From NCBI RefSeq assembly GCF_024679095.1, contig NW_026111665.1, positions 522,499-586,498 of the forward strand: 64,000 nucleotides of DNA, read 5' to 3'. A program made the translations under genes and the position numbers. Positions 10,905 to 31,556 of the stretch are shown in pieces. Every line of letters begins with the position of its first letter. Position 1 is the first letter of the stretch. Under the pieces are notes generated by a model. It worked only from the letters and a program-made list of their open reading frames with translations. It had not been told where the DNA came from and ran no database searches. Source of the stretch: Eriocheir sinensis. Lineage: Eukaryota; Arthropoda; Malacostraca; Decapoda; Varunidae.

Positions 10905-12052
10905 GGCACAACAGCTGAGATGATAAAATTAGGTCAAAAAATCATTTTTTAGTATTTCGCATATCTAGATAGAAAAAAGCTTCAAGAATGAAGCCGTAGT
11001 CAGTAAATAACGAACACCGGGTGGCAACACGGTCCTCAAATTCCTAAATGTCCTCCCATTATTTTCCAGCACGGAAGGGCATATTGTTATATTCTTTCAT
11101 AGGAAAACATCAGTGAATACATTACAACGCTCTGCTTTGTATAAATGAAGTGAAGGGACAATAAATAGCCTTCATGACAGTGATTCATCAGTAAATTAAC
11201 GGCAAATAGCCTTTTGCTATAGTAAAAAAAATGTCGATATGCATAGCCTATGAGACCCTTTTTTTTGTGTGTGTGTGTGGGGGGGGGGGGTGAGCGAATT
11301 GAGCATGCCATGCATATGTGCTTTTTATTTTTCTTTATATAAGCCCTTTAAGGGAATTTTGAAGATGATCTAAAAAAAAGTGAGGGGTGGTGCTATATAA
11401 ATAGCTTACCCCCCAAAGCAGATTGCTTTCTCTTATAATTATGTGGGGTCTACTACATATGACCCTTCTGTATAACAACTCAGGTTATCAGAATTACATT
11501 GCGGTACACTGTGCTATGGGTGAGGTTTGATTGTCTACAGGAATCAAGTATCTTGCTGGAAAAATGGCTATTTAAGAATGTAATAGGTCCCAGAGAGCTA
11601 TCCATTTATATTTTCTTCTCTTCTAAGGACATCATTTGTTATAAGATCCCCCCTGGTACATATTTTCACATAATTCCTCCCCTCCCAAGGGCTCTGAGGA
11701 AGTCCTCAGTTCTTCATATAGCATGATTTTGATTCCTTACCTTGGTAACAGGTCTGTGCCCTTCTTCCCCTCCCAAGCGCTCGGAGGAAGACCCCAGTTC
11801 ATGCTGCAAGATCTTACTTACCTTGGTACACGTTTTTCCCTTCCTTCCCTCCCAAGGGCTTAAGGAAGACCCCAGTTCTTCATGCTCTCTAGTTCTCTAG
11901 TTCTTCATGTTACAAGATATTCCTTTGGTAGTCTAACAACCATCCATAATTAATTTAAGGGTCAAAGAAGGCTCCAAAATTTCTTGCATAAATATATATT
12001 TGGTAAATTACATATAGTTATTTACACAATTGTGTATTAATTTACTATCTAC

Positions 12053-12088
<36 letters not shown>

Positions 12089-12100
12089 ATTATAATAATA
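10905..12100. other. Non-coding 3' interior of the Ginger element
   Basis: AT-rich DNA with no gene recognised. It contains a T-run/(GT)n/G-run at about 11,258-11,291, three imperfect copies of a CCCAAGGGCTCTGAGGAAG-type motif (about 11,685, 11,772 and 11,850) and a (CTA)n run at about 12,053-12,088. Confidence 0.6.
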
Positions 12101-12109
12101 AAAAAGCTA

Positions 12110-13060
12110 CAGATACAGACATACAACACAACAGATAATTAGATGGCCCCCCAAAAAACACTTAACAAAAACATAAAATTTGCCGAACACAAACACATAG
12201 CAACCTTCCTCGCAGACAATTTAAGTAACAACATAAACATTTTTTCAAATTCTTTAGGGCATGCAAATATGCTACCAACACTATTATATCACAGAAAGAC
12301 AACAATATCACAGTAGTAACCAGCCCACAACACCGTTCCAATTAGTGTGCACCCAAGAACACTACCAGACACCAACCATGCCACACAGCCCCTTCTTCCA
12401 ACAGCCCCCCTCAACATTACCATTAACAGTATGGGGAGGAGAGGGGGAATCCTGGCATTACAGAAGGACTTGACAAGTAAATTCACTGGGCCCGACAACA
12501 TCCTTGCCTTCATTCTTAAATCCTTAGCCCCGTCCTCCAGGGACTCCTTGATCCAATATATATCACCCTCATCATCACTTTGACTGGCTTCTGACAAACA
12601 TCAACCCTTTATTTGAGACAGGTGACTGGACTGACACAGCCAATTATTGCCCCATTTCACTAACACTGATTCCATGTGGAACTTTTGAACACAATACACA
12701 AACACATAATGAAATCTGCTTGACACAAACAACATTGTTTCTGACTCACAACATGGCCTTACAACCCAAATGCTCATGTGAATTGTACACACACACAAAT
12801 ACCTCAGAGTTCAATTCTCCATTAACTTAAAATTCAACACTCACACAGAACACATCAGTGCCACAGCCAACTGAACACTTTTGGATCCTTAAGTGTAATC
12901 AACATAACTGTATAAAAAAAAAACACTTATACAACTAGTAGTAGTATATCACACTTGTGAGATCAATGCTTGAATACTGCTCCACGGTGCGGCATTATCA
13001 CACACAGAAACATTGAGAGGTTAGAGCAAATCTACACCAAGGTGTTTCTAGGAAAGGAAG
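12110..13060 (+). pseudogene. Decayed LINE reverse-transcriptase fragment
   Basis: Scattered frames on the plus strand recall non-LTR reverse transcriptase: FTGPDNILAFILKSLAP (12.48 kb), then ANYCPISLTLIPCGTFEHN (12.64 kb; usual form NYRPISLT.V..K.LE), then a C-terminal part reading YLRVQFSINLKFNTHTEHIS and a LEYCS-type segment (12.79-13.0 kb). Many stops and frame changes show an old insertion. A piece of a similar end segment lies inverted at about 31.3 kb in the Harbinger element. Confidence 0.6.
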
Positions 13061-13082
13061 AGGTTGTGTAGATTATTTTCTT

Positions 13083-13290
13083 TTACTGAAAATGCTATTT
13101 GAAAAGTACCTAGAGAAGCATAGGAAGCTGTTTGCTGCATTCAAGGACCTAGAGATGGTATATGACAAGGTTGACAGGAAGGGTTTATGGGATGTTACTC
13201 CATTAACCCTTCCCTTTCATATGCCATCTCTATGTCCATGAATGCAGCAAACAGCTTCCTATTCTTCTCTAGGTACTTTTCAAATAGCAT
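13083..13290. repeat. Inverted repeat built from a LINE RT segment
   Basis: The left arm (about 13,083-13,168) includes ATTTGAAAAGTACCTAGAGA and GCTGTTTGCTGCATTCA. The right arm (about 13,212-13,290) is its reverse complement with few differences. Arms of about 80 bases flank a loop of about 40 bases. The left arm encodes an RT-like stretch (LFAAFKDLEMVYDKVDRKGL; cf. AYDRVDR). It abuts the 3' end of the Ginger gene. Confidence 0.8.
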
Positions 13291-13301
13291 CTGAAAAGAA
13301 G

Positions 13302-24624
<11,323 letters not shown>

Positions 24625-24711
24625 TGTTGTGGTGGACACTCTGGCGTGAGACTGCTATCAGCTGGCCTTTGTTTGTTTATGTTCGCTCCGACACCGGGGA
24701 CCCGACGGGGG

Positions 24712-24752
24712 GGAGGACATTTAGGCGGGGGAGGACACTATGGCGTGTAACA
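24712..24752 (-). repeat. Right terminal inverted repeat of Ginger1
   Basis: Read inward: TGTTACACGCCATAGTGTCC, then CCGCCTAAATGTCCTCCC. It pairs with 10,829-10,869. The Ginger start codon (24,624) is only about 90 bases inside, so the promoter must lie in or next to this repeat. CCGG follows at 24,753-24,756. Confidence 0.9.
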
Positions 24753-24756
24753 CCGG

Positions 24757-26330
24757 CAACATATACACGCCCCTCCAGGTAATGGCCCACCCACGCCAGC
24801 AGGCGGCCCCGGACGCCCCTTTCAGCTAGAATGGCGAGCATGGCGGGGGCTTAGGCGAGCTCAAAAGCTTTCTCGAGGTCTATAAACACTACCACCGCCC
24901 GTCTCCCCAGGACACCAGAGAGGAGGGTGGAGATGCAGTCTCTGGTGCCCCTGTCCCGGCGGAAAGCAAAGAGGTGGTGATGGAGGGGGCCCATCGCCCA
25001 CTGAAGGCGCGGAAGGAGGACTCTCTCCATACACTTGCCGAGGCAGTTTAGGAGGGAGATCGGGCGATGTTGGAGCCCGTCTCCACTCTTGGGGATGGGG
25101 ACGATGGTGGCCAGCTTCCAGGAGGCTGGCAGTGCTCCGAGCTCAAGGGATTTGTTAAAGAATCCCAGCACCTCAGCCTGCATGTCCGGGCAGGCGTGCT
25201 CCAGGAAAGAGTAGGGGATCCTGTTGACCCCGGTGGAGGTGTCCTTCCTGGGGATGGCCCGCTCCAGCTCCCATAGCTCTATAGGCGCGTCAGTGGCATG
25301 CGCCTGTAGGCAGGTCTCCCTGAAGGCGGCTACTCTCCCGGGGTTCGTCTCCCTCAGCAGGTCGCGAGTGTGGGCCAGAAGCCGAGCGGAAGCAGCACGG
25401 GAGGAGAAGGTGGTAACAAGCTGCTCCGCCTCGGCCTGGGGCTGTGGGTGTAATGCCGGGCGCGCAACGGCACCCCCCGCGACGGCCCTCAGCTTCCGCC
25501 AGAGGACCGCAGCGGACGCGCAGCTGTCAAGTCCCTCGAACCACGCCAGCCAGTGCTCCTCCTGCACCCGGTCGGCGGTTTCCCTGGCGCGACGGACAGC
25601 AGCGCGCAGCAAGCCTCGCGTCGCCTCCGTGTTTACTCTCCTGTTAAGTTTGCGGGCCTGGTTGACTCGGTGGTTCGCGTCCGCCGCCTCGAGGTCGTCG
25701 GGCCGGATGGTGGCGGCCAGACGACGGGCGACGGCCCCGCGGAACCGAGGCCAGTCAGCCCGGCGCAGATTCCAGCGCGAAGGCCGCTGTGGTAACACAG
25801 GCGGCGGGACAGGGAGCGCAACAACGGAGGCGAAATGGTCGCTCGCGAGGTGCGGGTGGAGGGTCCACGTTGCACCGATTGCAAGCGGCTGCGACACTAA
25901 GCTGAGGTCCAAAACGCCACCAGCCTCGTGCTTGGGCACCCCGGTGTTGAGGAGAGCGACCCCAGGAACGTCCTCCATAGCCGCGGCAAGGTGGCGCCCG
26001 GCGCGGTTCCTTCCCCTGCTCCCCTACCTCTCATGGTGGGCGTTGAAGTCGCCCCCGATGAAGGTGGGTTCGTCATTGGCCAGGGAGAGGAGTTCGGTGA
26101 AGTCGGGCTCGGCCCGCGGCCCGGTATACACGCAGTAGAACGCGACACACGCGCTCGGCAAGGTCACCTTGACTGCCAATATCTCCACGCCGGCACCGCA
26201 CAGCACGGGGCGATGCACTCGAGAACAGGGAAGTACATCCCTGACCAAGATACAACACCCACGCGCCGCACCGGCGACGGCAGGGAGGTAAAAGGCCCTG
26301 TAGTCCTTAAAGGGCACCGACTGGCCTCCC
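24757..26330 (-). pseudogene. LINE-B copy 1: endonuclease/RT fragment
   Basis: Minus-strand fragment of LINE-B ORF2. It reads VPFKDYRAFYLPAVAGAARG, FIGGDFNAHHER and ASDHFASVVALP (endonuclease), then HRVNQARKLNRRVNTEATRG, ATIVPIPKSGDG.QHRPISLLNCLGKCMERVLL, FAFRRDRGTRDCISTLLSG and VVVFIDLEKAFELA (start of the RT). A stop follows FELA at about 24,852 and the match ends at GHYLEG, right at the Ginger boundary. The 5' side meets a plus-strand copy head to head at about 26,330. Both ends are truncated, so it is inactive. Codon use is GC-rich. Confidence 0.85.
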
Positions 26331-26334
26331 CGCG

Positions 26335-29253
26335 GCAGGAGCAACCAGCTCCAACACTGCCTCCACCTCCTTGGCCCCAGCGCGGGCGTCGGCAGAGGAA
26401 CCACAGGCCGCGGCATCCCCCGAGCGCGCAGACTGCACCACTTGCCACACCACCCGACTACGTCCTAGTGACGAGGGCCGCGCTCGAGGGGATGCTGGCG
26501 AGCTTTGCCCTTGCCCTGACGGGCCTCCTCCAGCTCACACCAGACGAGGCAGCTCTGCGGGATATTGCAAAGGCGACGATGGAGGAGCACTTCCACGCCA
26601 TCGCAGGCCCAACGGCGACACCCGCTCCTCCTCCAGAGTCTCAGAGCCCCGCACCCCCCCCTGCCGAAACCCAAACACCTACGCCCCTCCCCCCCTCCGC
26701 GGAGGTGACGGAGATGGAGGCCGACGAGTGCCACCAGCCAAGGCACCGGTGAAGGCGGTGCAGTGGAATATGGGACGCAACACAACCCGCTCCCACATCC
26801 CCGTGCGTACGGCGCCGACACGGTCCCGCCTCCCGCTGCCCGAGCGCAAGGCGCTGCCGAAGCGCCGAGGCCCGGCCCCCACGCAGACGTCGGCCCCCGT
26901 AACCACCCCAGCGACATCACTTGGGTCCAGACACTGAGGGTCCTGCAGTGGCACGTGTGTGGCGTGCGCGGCAAGGTCAACCTCCTGCGAGCAGCGATCG
27001 GCACCGACGGCCTTGATGTCATCCTCCTGCAGGAGACTCTCCTTCAGGAAGACCAGTTGGTGCCGTTCAAGGGCTTCAGGGTCTTCTACCTCCCTGCCGT
27101 TGCCGGAGCAGCGCGTGGGTGTGGCATCTTCGTCAGGGATGCACTTCCCTGCACCTGAGTGCTTCACCCCGCGCTATGCGGTGACGGCGTGGAAGTACTG
27201 GCGGTTAAGGTGGCCTTGCCGAGCACGACTATCACGTTTTACTGCGTGTACAGCAATCCAGCTGCTGTGCCGGACTTCACTGAGCTCCTCTCCCTCGCCA
27301 ACGATGAGCCCACCTTCATAGGGGGCGACTTCAACGCCCACCATGAGGGTTGGGGGAGTAGGAGGAGAAACCGCGCTGGGCGGCACCTCGCATCAGCGTT
27401 GGAGGAGGTGCCTCGGGTCTCCCTCCTGAACACGGGGGAGCCAACGCACGTCAGGGGAGGGGTGCTCGATCTATCTATGGTCACGTCGGAGCGACGTGGG
27501 CCATACACCACTGTCTTGCGAGCGACCACCTCGCAACCCTAGTCGACCTTCCGGTTCCGCCGCCACTGCTACCTCCCAGACCGGTGTGGCCGTTGACCGC
27601 CACCTCGCCGAAACCATCCGGCCTGACGACCTAGAGATTGCGGAGATGCGCCTGATTAACGCCTTCCGGCGGGCGGCAGACGGGGCGATACCCCGGTCGC
27701 AACCAGAGGCGCCTGGCCGTAAAGACCGCTGGTACTACTGCCCCAATGTACGCGAGGCCAACCACCGCGTAAACCAGGCCCGAAAACTCAACCGCCGGGT
27801 CAACACAGAGGGGACGAGAGACCTATTAAGGGCTGCCATTCGACTGGCTAGGGCGACTGCGGCCAGAATGCAGGAGGAGCACTGGCTGAAGTGGTGCGGC
27901 TCACTCGACGCCATTGTGTCCACGGCCGTGCTCTGGCGCAAGCTAAGAGCCGTGGCCGAGGGGGCGGTCGCCCGGCCGGCCCTGCACCCGCAGCCGCAGG
28001 AGGAGACAGAAAAGCTTATCGATACATTTGTGTCCCGTGCTGCCTCTGAGAGGCTTCCCCCCACCACCAGGGAACTGTAGAGGGCGGCGTACCCGGCAAG
28101 GATGCGAGCCTTCAGGGAGGCTTGTTTAGTGGGGCATGCCACCGACGCCCCCATACACCTCCACGAGCTGCAAAAGGCCATCCCTGTCAAGGACACGGCC
28201 CCGGGGGACGACCGAATACCTTACGCCTTCCTTCGGCACGCTGGGCCTGGCATGCTCGATGAAATAGTAGCCTTGTAAAACGCCTCCTATATACGCGGAG
28301 CTGTCCCTGAAGCCTGGAAGACTGCCACCATCGTCCCCATCCCCAAGAGCGTTGACGAAGGTGAGTTCCGCCCCATCTCACTCCTGAGCTGCTTGGGGAA
28401 GACGTTAGAGAGGATACTCCTTTCTCGCCTTCGGTGGGCGATGGGCCCCCTTCACCACCACCTGTTTGCCTTCCGCCGAGGCATGGGCACCAGAGATTGC
28501 GTGTCCACCCTCCTCTCTGGTGTCTTGGGTAGGTAGGCTGTGGTGGTGTTCCTTGACCTGGAGAAGGCGTTCGAGCTGGCCTCGGCGCCTGCAGTGCTGT
28601 CCATCCTCGCCGAGAAAGGCGTTCGGGGCCGCCTGCTGGCATGGATCGGCCAGTATCTTCAGGATCGTAGGGCGGCAGTGCAGTTTCAGGGGTTCAGCTC
28701 CACGACTAAAGCGTTTGAAAATGGCACGCCTCAGGGTGGGGTCCTGAGCCCGGTGCTTTTCAACACGCTAGTAGAAAAATTGTCAAGCATGACACATAGC
28801 AGATTCACACGCGTCCTCTCTTACGCGGACGACGTGGCCATAGTGGTTTCCGGGCCGAACCACGTGGCCAGCGCTCGTCTCCTCCTCCTCCGCCGCCTCT
28901 CACAGACCTGCGCGTCGCTAGGCCTTGTGATCAACAGGCTAAAAACGAAGGCCATGGCCATCAATCACCGTCTCCTCCCTGAGGCCTTCGAGCTTGATGG
29001 CACACCGATCCCATGGGTGCACGCCTACAAATATATCGGCGTCACCCTGGATTCTCGGCTCACCTTCGCCCCCTACGTAAACCACCTTCGCCGCACCGTT
29101 GTGACCAGCACTAACATCATGCGGGCCCTGGCGAGGACTGCCGGAGGTGTCAGTGACCGAGTCCTGCGCCTGTTCTATCTCCAGGCGGTGAGGGCCTGCG
29201 TTGATTACGGGACCCCATGCCTCATGACGGTGGCCCCTGCTGTAGTGGTGTAG
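26335..29253 (+). pseudogene. LINE-B copy 2a: ORF1 C-terminus and most of ORF2
   Basis: It begins in the proline-rich C-terminal part of ORF1 (RAALEGMLASFALALTGLLQ at 26.48 kb; MEADECHQP), then ORF2 from LQWHVCGVRGKVNLLR (26.95 kb). The endonuclease shows LLQETLLQED, GDFNAHHEGWGS. The RT shows YCPNVREANHRVNQARKLN, VVVFLDLEKAFELAS, NGTPQGGVLSPVLFN and SYADDVAIVVSGPNHV. At least three in-frame stops (for example after PCT at about 27,157, after REL at 28,080 and at 29,251) plus frame changes disable it. It stops at CLMTVAPAVVV, where a second copy restarts upstream of the same position (see 29,254). Confidence 0.88.
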
Positions 29254-30283
29254 GGCCCCAACCACGTGGCCTGCGCCCGCCAGGTCCTCCGCCGGCTGAC
29301 CCAGACGTGCGCCGCCCTAGGGCTGGTCGTCAACAGGACTAAGACAAGGGCTATGGCCCTCCGCCACGGCCACCTTCCTGAGCCCTTCGACCTCGAGGGT
29401 ACGCCCGTGCCGTGGGTGCACACGTGCAAGTACCTCGGGGTCACTGTTGACTCTAGTCTGTCCTTTGGCCCGCACATTGCCCGCGTGCGGGACGAGGTAC
29501 GGCGGCGCACTAATGTGATGAGGGCCCTTGCCAGAACAGCGGGTGGGACTGGGAACAGGGTCCTGCGGACTTTTTACGTCCAGGGCGTGCGGTCCTGTAT
29601 TGACTACGGGACGCCGTGCCTGCTGACGGTGAGTCCGGCGGCGCTTCGGCCGATGGAGACAGCTCAGAACGCCGCCCTCTACGTCATCATTGGCGCCCCC
29701 ATGTGGACGAAATGCGTGTGCCTCCAGGCGGAGGCAGGCGTGTGCAGCGTCGCCGCGAGAGTCACCCAACTCTCAGTGGGGCATCTGGCGGCGCTGCTGA
29801 GACGCATGTGGGCGGAGTATCTCCGCGCCTCCGTCGGGCAGGCCCTCCTGCAGGTCCCCCTCCTGTTCCGCAAGAGAACGTGGGCGACTGTGGCGGCGGC
29901 CACGATTCGCAGTAGCGGACTCCCCCACGCCCTTGTGACGGGCTGTGGACGCCACCCACCCCACCTACGTTGCCCGCCCCCCGTGGGAGCCGCCTGCCTT
30001 AACAGCCACCATACGGCCGCTCGCCACAAGGAAGGCCCTCCTCACCCCTCAGGAGTTGGCCAGGGATGCAGCCAGCAGAGAGCGGGAAGCAGCGTACCCT
30101 GGAGCCTCCGTGTACTACACGGACGGCTCCGTCAACCACCAGACGGGGGCTGTCGGCATAGCTTTTGTGTGCGATGGGGTCACCGCGATATTTCGTCTGC
30201 CAGACGGATGTTCATCCACTCAGGCTGAGCTGGCAGCCATTGGCGGGGCTCTGGATGGAGGGGGGTCAAGGGCTCCGGGCCGG
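29254..30283 (+). pseudogene. LINE-B copy 2b: RT C-terminus and start of RNase H
   Basis: It resumes at GPNHVACARQVLRRLTQTC, a segment already present about 400 bases earlier in copy 2a, so about 130 codons of RT occur twice in slightly different form. It continues through YLGVTVDSSLSFGPH, YGTPCLLTVSPAALRP and, after a frame change, the RNase H start YYTDGSVNHQTGAVG and STQAELAAIGGAL. The copy is cut at 30,283 by the Harbinger element and continues at 39,041 with the next RNase H codons (HCDSVPAIRSL). Confidence 0.85.
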
Positions 30284-30302
30284 ATTGTCAAAACTTACCT
30301 TC

Positions 30303-30480
30303 GGACGACGGGACCCTACGCGCCGAAATCCCTACCGTCAAACTGTTTTGGGTCGCGACGGGACCCGTTGCGGCGCGGGGGAAGAGGCGATACGAAGGGA
30401 CAGCACAGGGCACCTCTTGCCCCGCGCCACACGTTGCCTCTGATGTCCCCTCCGTTCTTTTCATCCATTTGTCTGACCAG
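30303..30480 (+). promoter_or_regulatory. CpG-rich 5' end and probable non-coding first exon of the Harbinger transposase
   Basis: A GC-rich stretch just inside the left terminal repeat ends TCTGACCAG|GTAAGC at 30,480/30,481, a strong splice donor. The next suitable acceptor (TTTTACAG at 31,537-31,544) lies 12 bases before the transposase ATG. I infer an untranslated exon with the promoter. Confidence 0.5.
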
Positions 30481-30504
30481 GTAAGCATATTTCCTTTACG
30501 CAGT

Positions 30505-30935
30505 GTTACTTTTTAGGTGTTTTATGATTACGTTGATCTGTATGAGCAAGTAGAAAACCATGAGTAGCCTGCAATGGTTAATACTGGCTATGCCAATATG
30601 TGCTCCTTCGGCCCATGCCTCCCGTCACCAAACTAACCAAATATTAGACAACACAAGGGCATGTTCCAAACTTAGTGATAGGTTTTAGGTGTTTTATGGT
30701 TGCATTGACCTATAAGAGCAAGTAGAAAACCATGAGTAGCCTGTAATGGTTAATACTGGCTATGCCAATATGTGCTCAGTCGGCCCAGCCTCCCGTCACC
30801 ATACTAACCAAATATTAGACCACACAAGGGTATTTTCCAAACTTAGTGATAGGTTTTAGGTGTTTTATGGTTGCAATGACCAATAAGAGGAAGTAGAAAA
30901 CCATGAGTAGTCTGCAATGGTGTGGGGTGTCCAGG
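30505..30935. repeat. Tandem repeat, about 170-bp unit, 2.5 copies
   Basis: The unit contains TTTTAGGTGTTTTATG, AAACCATGAGTAGCC, GGCTATGCCAATATGTGCTC and CTAACCAAATATTAGAC. Copies start at about 30,511, 30,685 and 30,854; the last is truncated. Confidence 0.9.
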
Positions 30936-31289
30936 GGGGCAGCCCCCATGGTCAGCTATGTAGACCAGTTTATTTCTTTAATATACTTATAATAAAAATT
31001 TATGAACATTAAGAGAAAGGGGGACAGAAACCTATCTCACTTGGTCAGAAGCCAGGAACTGTTGGTGGTCATCCAGAATCGGTAATTGTGTCGATTAGTT
31101 ATTTGTTTATTTCTTTTTATCACTTGTAAACGCAGTATATGATTGATTCACAGGTAAAACTAGAGTAACACAACAGTGTGTGATAGGTTGGAATGGCTAA
31201 TTATGCAGTGGTAAGTGACAGAGCTGTGGAGTTAATCGACACAATTACCCCTGAATTTACTTTAATTGTCTGAGTGTAGCCAACCTGGT

Positions 31290-31440
31290 GTTGACTTTTT
31301 CTAACCTATCACAGCATGGAGCAGTATTCCAGCGTTGGTCTCACAAGTGTATCATAAGCTAAGTGTACTAAGTCAGGGGTGCAGTTGTATACATTCCTCC
31401 TGAGGAACCCCAGTGTTTGGTTTGCTGTGGCACTGATGTG
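31290..31440 (-). pseudogene. LINE RT C-terminal remnant
   Basis: CCAGCGTTGGTCTCACAAGTGT and neighbours are nearly the reverse complement of the LINE remnant at about 12.94-13.0 kb, so the same type of LINE end is present here inverted. It lies in the first intron of the Harbinger transposase. Heavily decayed. Confidence 0.45.
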
Positions 31441-31556
31441 GTTAGCTATATATACCTGTTTATTTATTTCATGTTGGTGGTAATCCAGAATCTACTATAA
31501 GAACATGGTGACAGATGTTATAATTTATATGTTTGCTTTTACAGGTTTGTGTGATC

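Noticed and set aside
24757..30283. Twin-priming explanation for the inverted LINE-B pieces
   Set aside because: The inverted part (EN/RT) overlaps in content with the plus-strand part instead of preceding it, so these are separate copies.
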